DNA of 5,500 bases from Mesoaciditogaceae bacterium (GTDB taxonomy: Bacteria > Thermotogota > Thermotogae > Mesoaciditogales > Mesoaciditogaceae), in assembly GCA_015486145.1 (NCBI GenBank), contig WFSH01000037.1, positions 1 through 5,500 on the forward strand, read 5' to 3'. A model generated the notes under the pieces. The model was not told the DNA's origin. It saw only the letters and a list, made by a program, of their open reading frames with translations, and made no database searches. Made by a program: the position numbers and the translations under genes. Of the stretch, positions 1 through 4,489 are shown in pieces. Numbering within the stretch: position 1 is the first letter of the stretch; every line of letters starts with the position of its first letter.

Positions 1-504
1 AGCTTCATCGAGTACCAAAAGTTTTGGATTTTGCGCAAAAACCTTAGCCACGTAAACCATCTGTCTCTCTCCCCCACTTAAAGAATAAAACATTCGATTT
101 TTAAGATGCGAGATCTTAAGCGATTTAAATGCCATTTCAATGGCTTTGGCGTCTTCTTTCGCTATCTGACCAAGAAGACCTGTATACGGTATTCTTCCAA
201 GTTCAACAACCTCCGTCGCGTTCACGTCGTAAGATGGTGAAAATTCTTGGGCTACAACTCCAAGAATGCGTGCAAGTTCTTTTCTTGTGTAATTTTTTAC
301 TTCTTTTCCCAAGATCTTTACACTTCCCTCGTATTGCAAAATCGACGCAATGGATTTAACCAAGGTGGTCTTACCAGAACCGTTTGGCCCTATTATTCCA
401 ACTATTTCGCCCTCGCAAATTGAAAGATTCACATCTTTGAGAGCTTTAAAAGATGACTTAGGGTAAGAATAACTCAGATGTTGAGTTTTCAGTATTTCAC
501 ACAA
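1..504 (-). CDS. btuD: Cobalamin ABC transporter ATP-binding protein, BtuD-like (C-terminus beyond left edge)
   Basis: This is the ATPase subunit that would drive vitamin B12 import through the BtuC-like permease from the cytoplasmic face. The frame is open from base 504 to base 1, giving 168 residues with no stop. Visible are the Walker A loop GPNGSGKT (residues 39-46), the Q-loop glutamine (Q86), the ABC signature LSGGE (142-146) and Walker B LLVLDEA (162-168, D166 and catalytic E167). The D-loop, switch histidine and the rest, normally about 80-90 more residues, lie outside. The start is inferred to be TTG at 502-504: AGGAGG lies 10 bases upstream, no ATG or GTG fits, and homology-like sequence (LKTQHLSYSY) begins at once. 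It overlaps the permease gene by 8 bases, indicating translational coupling. The family also contains FepC/FhuC-type iron and haem ATPases; the B12 assignment rests on the riboswitch that leads the operon. Confidence 0.9.
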   Translation of the reverse strand, partial: MCEILKTQHLSYSYPKSSFKALKDVNLSICEGEIVGIIGPNGSGKTTLVKSIASILQYEGSVKILGKEVKNYTRKELARILGVVAQEFSPSYDVNATEVVELGRIPYTGLLGQIAKEDAKAIEMAFKSLKISHLKNRMFYSLSGGERQMVYVAKVFAQNPKLLVLDEA

Positions 505-1501
505 TTTGTGATCGCCTCCTGAGTATGTAAATAAAAATCGGAGCGCCAATCAAAGCGGTTATCGTACCGATTGGCATTTCGGCTGGTGTGAAAGCCGTTC
601 TTGCGACCGTGTCACATGCAACTAAAAACACGCCGCCCAAGGCTGCACTTGCAGGCATTGACACCCTGTGGTCTGCGCCAAATATCCTCCGAGCGATATG
701 TGGTATAACAAGTCCAACAAATCCAATAATGCCAGAAGCGGACACGGCCATGGCGGTTGTGAAAGTTCCAACGGCAAAAATTACCACTTTCAACATTTCC
801 ACCCTCACGCCAACGTAAGAGGCCTCTTCTTCGCCTGCCGACATGGCATTTAGATACTTTCCTATCAACGTGAAAAAGAGTGTGGATGCGATCGCCACCA
901 CGCCAACAAAAATCGCCGACTTCCAACCAACACCAGCCAAACTTCCAAGCAACCAAAAAGATGCCACTTGAATGTTACGCCACCCATAAACGATGAGAAA
1001 TGTTACTCCCGCTCCAAACATGAGGTTGACCATAACACCACTCAAAATAAGTTCAGTTGGTGGGAGCTTACCGTGTTTTTTGGCGGCAATGTACGTGATC
1101 CCGGCTGCGATAATACCAAAAGCAAAGGCAAATATCCAAGTGTAAAAGATCATGTTAGGGTTGTACATCTGAGACAAAACGTTTGCAAGGATAGCTCCAA
1201 ATGCCGCGCCTGAAGAAACACCAAGTATGTACGGATCCGCAAGTGGATTCTTCAACATGGCTTGAAAAGAGTTGCCAGTGACCGAGAGTGCGGCTCCAAC
1301 GCCTAAACCCAACAATATTCTCGGAAGTCTCAACTGGATCAATATGAGTTCGTCCGTTTCCGGAATTTTGAATCCGAACAAACTTCTCAGCACATCACCA
1401 AAAGGGGTGTAAACAGAACCAATAGACAAATTCAAAATGACAAAAGCCACAAGAACGGGGAGGGCAAATAAAAGAGCCCTCCCTTTGCCATTTTTCATCA
1501 T
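497..1501 (-). CDS. btuC: Cobalamin ABC transporter permease, BtuC-like (FecCD family)
   Basis: This 334-residue membrane protein would form, as a dimer, the pore through which B12 crosses the inner membrane. Its length is normal for the FecCD/BtuC family. Family landmarks are clear: RLPR at 58-61, the block GNSFQAMLKNPLADP (76-90) followed by GVSSGAAFG (94-102), FWLLGSLAG (182-190), EEEAS (224-228), and the C-terminal block SGIIGFVGLVIPHIARRIFG (256-275) whose cytoplasmic loop normally contacts the ATPase. A hydrophobic N-terminal helix follows MMKNGKGR. The ATG at 1499-1501 overlaps the btuF stop in an ATGA arrangement (4 bases), so translation is probably coupled; a weak AGCAGG precedes it. 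A second Met codon follows immediately, so the start is uncertain by one residue. Substrate cannot be read from the family alone, since iron-siderophore and haem permeases look the same; the cobalamin call comes from the upstream riboswitch. Confidence 0.93.
   Translation of the reverse strand: MMKNGKGRALLFALPVLVAFVILNLSIGSVYTPFGDVLRSLFGFKIPETDELILIQLRLPRILLGLGVGAALSVTGNSFQAMLKNPLADPYILGVSSGAAFGAILANVLSQMYNPNMIFYTWIFAFAFGIIAAGITYIAAKKHGKLPPTELILSGVMVNLMFGAGVTFLIVYGWRNIQVASFWLLGSLAGVGWKSAIFVGVVAIASTLFFTLIGKYLNAMSAGEEEASYVGVRVEMLKVVIFAVGTFTTAMAVSASGIIGFVGLVIPHIARRIFGADHRVSMPASAALGGVFLVACDTVARTAFTPAEMPIGTITALIGAPIFIYILRRRSQIV
515..520 (-). promoter_or_regulatory. Ribosome binding site that fixes the btuD TTG start
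   Basis: On the minus strand this reads AGGAGG, inside the last codons of btuC, 10 bases before a TTG codon at 502-504. There is no in-frame ATG or GTG nearby, so this site is the reason for choosing TTG as the start. The spacing is at the long end of the usual range, so initiation may be moderate. Confidence 0.65.
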
Positions 1502-2385
1502 AACCTGCTGAATATGTTGTAAAGTTGTTTGAGTAGGTTAACGAGTTTGGTGTTTGGCTGTGATGCAATGTTGCCGTTGATCGCGTAAACGTGTCCCTCT
1601 TTGACGGCTTTCAAGTTTTTAAAAGCGGGAAAATCTTTAAAGGCTTTTATGGCTGCTTTTTGTCCATTTGAAACGTAATAAGGAACAAGAATGATATCCG
1701 GATTTTTTGAAACCACAAATTCTGGACTCACGGGTAACCATCCGTTGGGGCCAGCATAGTTGCCGGTGATGTTAACACCTCCGGCAAGCGAGATGAGCTC
1801 GTTGAGAAAAGAGCCTTCGCCGGCAGTCCATATTTGCCGTGAAGGGGTACCGTAAAAGACCGTTGGTCTTTTCGAAATGGGGATTTTATAAGCCGCTTCT
1901 GAAATTTTCATAACTTCTGATTTTAAGGTTTTAACGAGTTTTTGACCTTTTGCGGGATTCCCCATGATCGTTGCGACATCTATGATATCTCTGTAAACAC
2001 CGTTGAGATTTTTGGCGTTGAGAACGAAAGCCTTTATCCCAAGCTTTTTTAGCTTGGAATATTGTGAAAGTTGGAACCCACCAAACATGAAAACCACGTC
2101 TGGTTTTAAAGATATTATTTTTTCTAAATTCAATGGATACAAGAGCCCAATATTTTCCGCTTTGGTGTAAGAATCATACTTTGTCACACCAACTATTTTG
2201 TTCGCATACCCGAGTTTGATGAGAAAATCCGTTATTGAGGGAGCAGCATCGATGACACGTTCTGGCTGACTCGCAAAGGTCACCACATGTCCAGCATCAT
2301 CAACCAAAGTTATGGGATACGCAACCGCAAGAACGAGCGAAAAAAGCAAGACCAACATTGCACCAAAAAGTAAGTATCTTTTCAT
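1498..2385 (-). CDS. btuF: Cobalamin ABC transporter substrate-binding protein, BtuF-like
   Basis: This 295-residue protein would capture cobalamin outside the cytoplasmic membrane and hand it to the BtuC-like permease. Residues 1-22 form a signal peptide (MKR, a hydrophobic core, then AVA with probable cleavage before YP). There is no cysteine anywhere in the protein, so it is not a lipoprotein and is probably free in the periplasm. The periplasmic-binding fold of the BtuF/FepB type is visible: PERVIDAAPSITDFLIKLG (41-59), NLEKIISLKPDVV (86-98), TAGEGSFLNELISLAGGVNI (187-206), PVSPEFVVSKNPDII (218-232) and VKEGHVYAING (261-271). E88 and E222 lie in the two lobe motifs where family members carry the glutamates that dock on the permease. 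The ATG at 2383-2385 is chosen because AGGAGG lies 7 bases upstream and the signal peptide starts there; an in-frame ATG at 2487 would put coding sequence in the riboswitch. It is the first gene of the B12-regulated operon. Confidence 0.9.
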   Translation of the reverse strand: MKRYLLFGAMLVLLFSLVLAVAYPITLVDDAGHVVTFASQPERVIDAAPSITDFLIKLGYANKIVGVTKYDSYTKAENIGLLYPLNLEKIISLKPDVVFMFGGFQLSQYSKLKKLGIKAFVLNAKNLNGVYRDIIDVATIMGNPAKGQKLVKTLKSEVMKISEAAYKIPISKRPTVFYGTPSRQIWTAGEGSFLNELISLAGGVNITGNYAGPNGWLPVSPEFVVSKNPDIILVPYYVSNGQKAAIKAFKDFPAFKNLKAVKEGHVYAINGNIASQPNTKLVNLLKQLYNIFSRL

Positions 2386-2392
2386 GATAAAA

Positions 2393-2398
2393 CCTCCT
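2393..2398 (-). promoter_or_regulatory. Ribosome binding site of btuF
   Basis: AGGAGG on the minus strand, 7 bases before the ATG at 2383-2385. It decides the btuF start over the upstream in-frame ATG at 2485-2487. It begins only two bases after the U-tract of the riboswitch terminator, so a transcript that terminates never carries this site. Confidence 0.85.
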
Positions 2399-2400
2399 TC

Positions 2401-2432
2401 AAAAAAATTAAAGCCGACTCTAAAGTCGGCTT
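2401..2432 (-). terminator. Intrinsic terminator, expression platform of the cobalamin riboswitch
   Basis: On the minus strand the arms AAGCCGACT and AGTCGGCTT pair perfectly (9 bp) around a TTAG loop (bases 2411-2432), followed by TAATTTTTTT (2410-2401). This is a classical rho-independent terminator placed between the aptamer and the btuF ribosome binding site. It therefore acts as attenuator, not as the end of an upstream gene. Its 5' arm can pair alternatively with bases 2452-2463, which supplies an antiterminator. Confidence 0.88.
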
Positions 2433-2456
2433 GATTTCCCTTTTTAACCACGCCAA

Positions 2457-2640
2457 ACACTTTACCCGAGTGTCGGAAGATGAACACGGACAGGCAGGTC
2501 TCCTGACTTCCGGGTCATCCTTCATCTGCACCTTCCCAGTTTCCCAGTGGTATTTCACAGATGTCGTCGCCGGTTACAGTGGCGGGACCGTGCCGGATTT
2601 TCACCGGACTTCCCTTTTAAACTTTCGTACCTGTTCCGTG
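2457..2640 (-). ncRNA. Cobalamin riboswitch aptamer (class I type)
   Basis: The minus-strand RNA carries the conserved cobalamin-aptamer parts in the right order. They are: P1 5' strand (2630-2640, CACGGAACAGG), the AAAAGGGAA block (ending near 2610), the P4 stem CCGG-tgaaaat-CCGG, the L5 block CCCGCCACTGT (2576-2586), a P6-side stem CATCTG/CAGATG, then CCACTGG and GGGAAGG, and the B12 box AGTCAGGAGACCTGCCTG (2491-2508). The P1 3' strand CCTGTCCGTG (2485-2494) pairs with the 5' strand in two 5-bp blocks with one bulged A. A downstream hairpin (2457-2473) has loop CGGGTAA, whose CGGG is complementary to CCCG in L5, matching the known L5-L13 kissing interaction. Adenosylcobalamin or a related cobalamin is the expected ligand. 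The terminator at 2401-2432 and btuF follow, so binding should switch the operon off. The 5' boundary is approximate. Confidence 0.95.
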
Positions 2641-2643
2641 GAT

Positions 2644-2672
2644 ATTTTAGCACTTTAAATTTGAATTTCCAA
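2644..2672 (-). promoter_or_regulatory. Sigma70-type promoter of the btuFCD operon
   Basis: On the minus strand, TTGGAA (2667-2672) as -35 and TAAAAT (2644-2649) as -10 are separated by 17 bases. Transcription would start about base 2639, precisely where the riboswitch P1 helix begins. This agreement with an independent feature supports the call. The -35 matches the consensus at 4 of 6 positions. Confidence 0.7.
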
Positions 2673-2704
2673 AATTGAGTTCTCTTCATTTTTGGATTTC
2701 GTAG

Positions 2705-2724
2705 GGGCAATTCATGAATTGCCC
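2705..2724. repeat. Perfect 20-bp palindrome
   Basis: GGGCAATTCA is followed directly by its reverse complement TGAATTGCCC. Beyond one G/G mismatch on each side, GTA and TAC continue the symmetry, so bases 2701-2728 form a 28-bp near-perfect inverted repeat. It lies about 30 bases upstream of the btu -35 box and has no U-tract, so it is not an evident terminator. It resembles, by eye, the short palindromic repeats scattered between genes in many genomes. A dimeric regulator site is the alternative. Confidence 0.7.
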
Positions 2725-2751
2725 GTACAAAAGGCTGCTGAATTATCCACA

Positions 2752-2777
2752 TTGTCATCCTGAATCAGTTTTGACAA
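2752..2777. repeat. Inverted repeat TTGTCA ... TGACAA
   Basis: TTGTCA (2752-2757) and TGACAA (2772-2777) are exact complements separated by 14 bases, and the interval contains a second small symmetry, CTGA-A-TCAG (2760-2768). No U-tract follows on either strand. The GTCATCCTGAA part looks like the edge of a common dispersed intergenic repeat, but this is recognition by eye only. Confidence 0.4.
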
Positions 2778-2798
2778 GGCTTCAAAAAAATTACACTC

Positions 2799-2815
2799 AC
2801 CGCTTGTAAAGCGGT
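2799..2815. repeat. Short hairpin with 7-bp stem
   Basis: ACCGCTT (2799-2805) and AAGCGGT (2809-2815) pair perfectly around a GTA loop. On the minus strand a run of seven T (2784-2790) follows, but 8 bases separate it from the stem, too far for a standard terminator. It could be a weak second terminator behind amt or part of a repeat element. Confidence 0.5.
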
Positions 2816-2893
2816 ACTAAAATGTCAAAGAATGTGTTATTTTAAAAATGCTACCCACACTATCGTGAAGAGATCCGAAAATTTGAGCTACTT

Positions 2894-2924
2894 AAAAAAC
2901 TGGCCAAGAATAAATCTTGGCCAG
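2894..2924 (-). terminator. Rho-independent terminator of amt
   Basis: On the minus strand CTGGCCAAGA and TCTTGGCCAG form a perfect 10-bp stem (2900-2924) with a 5-base loop, followed by six T (2899-2894). It lies about 20 bases after the amt stop codon. It separates amt transcription from the B12 operon, which has its own promoter. Confidence 0.93.
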
Positions 2925-2945
2925 CCAAAAACACAAAAAATCAAA

Positions 2946-4163
2946 TCAACTGTAAGCAGTTTCACCATGCATAGCTTCATCAGGGTTTTCTTCTTCTTCT
3001 TTTGTTGCTTTAACTCTTACAAAGAGGTGAACAATCCAGAAGATAAAAAGTGTTAACACGAAAGCGTAAGCGCTCAGTGTGGCTGCTGCTGTAAACTCTT
3101 TCCCGAAGAAAGCCGGATTTCCGAAAAACAACCCATTTGCTCCATGTGGGTTGAATGCCAATTCCCCAAGCAATCCGAGCATTAAAATACCAAGTATTCC
3201 TCCAACGCCATGAACTCCGAAAACATCCAACGCGTCATCAAGCTTTTTGGCGTTGTTAACAACTCGAACCATTCCGTAGCAGATGAGAGCCGCAGCTAAT
3301 CCTATGAGCATTGCGCTGGGAACGGAAACAAAGCCTGCAGCTGGCGTTACCGTCGCCAAGCCGGCCACAGAGCCTGTCATAAATGCCAAACTTTTTGCTT
3401 TTTTGGAACCACCCCATTCGAGCAACAACCAAGTGAATCCGGCAACAGCTGCAGCTATATCCGTGTTGAGAAAGGCAAGGGTGGTTACTCCATTTGCCAC
3501 AAGTTCACTGCCAGCGTTGAAACCAAACCATCCAAACCAAAGCATTGCCGTTCCTATTGCAACTAAAGGAAGATTTGATGGAGAATCTTCACATTCGGTT
3601 TTTCTTCTTCCAAGATATATTACAGAGGCAAGTGCCGCAAGTCCTGCAGTGGCATGAACCACGATACCTCCCGCAAAATCAAGCACTCCCCATTGCTGGA
3701 ATATGCCACCACCCCATATCATGTGAGCAACCGGGTAATAAATCAACAATTGCCAAAGTATGAGTATGAAGATATAGGATTTAAACGTTACCCTCTTTAA
3801 GAAGGCGCCTGTTGCAAGAGCAGGAGTTATTATTGAAAACATCATCTGAAACGCCACAAAAGCATAAACCGGAATGTGAGTTTTCCCCAACAGAGCTGTT
3901 GGGCTTATGCCTATGAGAAAGACGTGATTGAGATTTCCAATGAAAGGACCATTCCCGCTAAAAACAAGAGAATACCCAACAATAATCCACATGATTGCAC
4001 TTACACCCATGGAGACAAAACTCTGCATGGCTATACTTATAATACTCTTTTTGCCAACCATTCCGGCATAGAAAAAAGCTAACCCTGGCGTCATCAACAA
4101 AACCAGCGCCGCAGAGATCAACAAAAAAGCAGTATCACCTGTGTTTATACCTACGTTTGCCAT
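2946..4163 (-). CDS. amt: Ammonium channel/transporter, Amt family
   Basis: This 405-residue inner membrane protein, trimeric in the family, conducts ammonium into the cell. The key residues known from E. coli AmtB are all found: the Phe gate (F109 in FQMMFSIITPAL, and F215), W150 in HMIWGGG, D162 in LDFAGG, S219 in FGFNAGS, and the twin pore histidines H170 (VVH) and H318 (FGVHGVGG). The N-terminus starts directly with a membrane helix after about ten residues, with no cleavable signal. The C-tail (EEEENPDEAMHGETAYS) keeps the HGE-AY ending typical for channels closed by a PII/GlnK protein. Start ATG at 4161-4163 has AGGAGG 7 bases upstream. No glnK adjoins: a terminator follows and the next unit is B12 import. 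Expression in nitrogen limitation is expected for the family but no regulator site is identified here. Confidence 0.96.
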   Translation of the reverse strand: MANVGINTGDTAFLLISAALVLLMTPGLAFFYAGMVGKKSIISIAMQSFVSMGVSAIMWIIVGYSLVFSGNGPFIGNLNHVFLIGISPTALLGKTHIPVYAFVAFQMMFSIITPALATGAFLKRVTFKSYIFILILWQLLIYYPVAHMIWGGGIFQQWGVLDFAGGIVVHATAGLAALASVIYLGRRKTECEDSPSNLPLVAIGTAMLWFGWFGFNAGSELVANGVTTLAFLNTDIAAAVAGFTWLLLEWGGSKKAKSLAFMTGSVAGLATVTPAAGFVSVPSAMLIGLAAALICYGMVRVVNNAKKLDDALDVFGVHGVGGILGILMLGLLGELAFNPHGANGLFFGNPAFFGKEFTAAATLSAYAFVLTLFIFWIVHLFVRVKATKEEEENPDEAMHGETAYS

Positions 4164-4489
4164 TGTACTCCCTCCTGTTTTTCCTCCAAGAATTTTGCGT
4201 TGTTTTTATTTGAGATACGATTACAATGGGTTGTTTATCACCTCCCACATTGGAACTTTTTTGTTTCATCAACGATGCTTTTAGATGTTGTATCTTTCCA
4301 CTCACCTCCCTAAACGGACATTAAAAAGAGTGTGCATACCTTCACAAAATAAATTTTACCTCAAATATTCACGTAATTCACAATCAACGATCGAAAAACT
4401 CAAAATTATTTTACCACTTTCAAATAACGATCCTCTAACTTATTGCCATTTTATCGCAAAAAAGGTTTTGAAATGATGAAAAAACGTTG
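4164..4489 (-). other. Intergenic region and presumed amt leader, no gene found
   Basis: This AT-rich stretch of 326 bases separates murJ from amt. I find no hairpin with U-tract behind the murJ stop, so murJ transcripts may run on. On the minus strand it contains two TAAAAT boxes (4408-4413 and 4353-4358) that could be -10 elements, but neither has a convincing -35 (best: TTGTGA at 19 bases from the second). They sit in an imperfect duplicated block (4401-4425 and 4345-4366). Closer to amt come Shine-Dalgarno-like blocks at 4302-4310, 4237-4246 and 4183-4187, none followed by a convincing reading frame. A weak hairpin (CAAT/ATTG plus GGG/CCC, 4224-4252) encloses the middle one. Confidence 0.55.
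4171..4176 (-). promoter_or_regulatory. Ribosome binding site of amt
   Basis: AGGAGG on the minus strand, 7 bases before the amt ATG. A second GGAGG lies just upstream (4183-4187) at a spacing too long to serve this start codon well. Confidence 0.8.

Noticed and set aside
588..1213. Several plus-strand and alternate-frame open frames across the btuC region, and similar ones across amt and murJ
   Set aside because: They are antisense or shifted shadows of well-supported genes, with no ribosome binding sites and no recognisable protein features.
2386..2487. N-terminal extension of the btuF frame to an ATG at 2487
   Set aside because: It would translate through the riboswitch terminator, its start lies inside the aptamer, and the real signal peptide and AGGAGG-spaced ATG are at 2385.
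2771..2797. Plus-strand TTGACA at 2771 with TACACT downstream as a promoter
   Set aside because: The spacer is only 15 bases and no plus-strand gene follows; the TTGACA is part of an inverted repeat.
2823..2828. Minus-strand TTGACA at 2823-2828 as the -35 of a promoter
   Set aside because: No -10-like hexamer occurs at 16-18 bases; the position is filled by the hairpin arm AAGCGG.
2641..2890. A tRNA or other structured RNA gene in the amt-btuF spacer
   Set aside because: No cloverleaf, acceptor pairing or conserved T-loop sequence could be found on either strand; the structure present is simple inverted repeats.
4135..4269. A 44-codon minus-strand frame starting at ATG 4267-4269 and overlapping the amt start
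   Set aside because: No Shine-Dalgarno sequence at usable spacing, overlaps amt by 29 bases out of frame, and the composition (many K, R, N, Q) looks like translated leader sequence.
4290..4308. Very short frame GTG to TAA directly after the first leader Shine-Dalgarno-like block
   Set aside because: Only six codons, with the GTG three bases from GGAGG, too close for normal initiation. I see no repeated codons that would mark an attenuator peptide.
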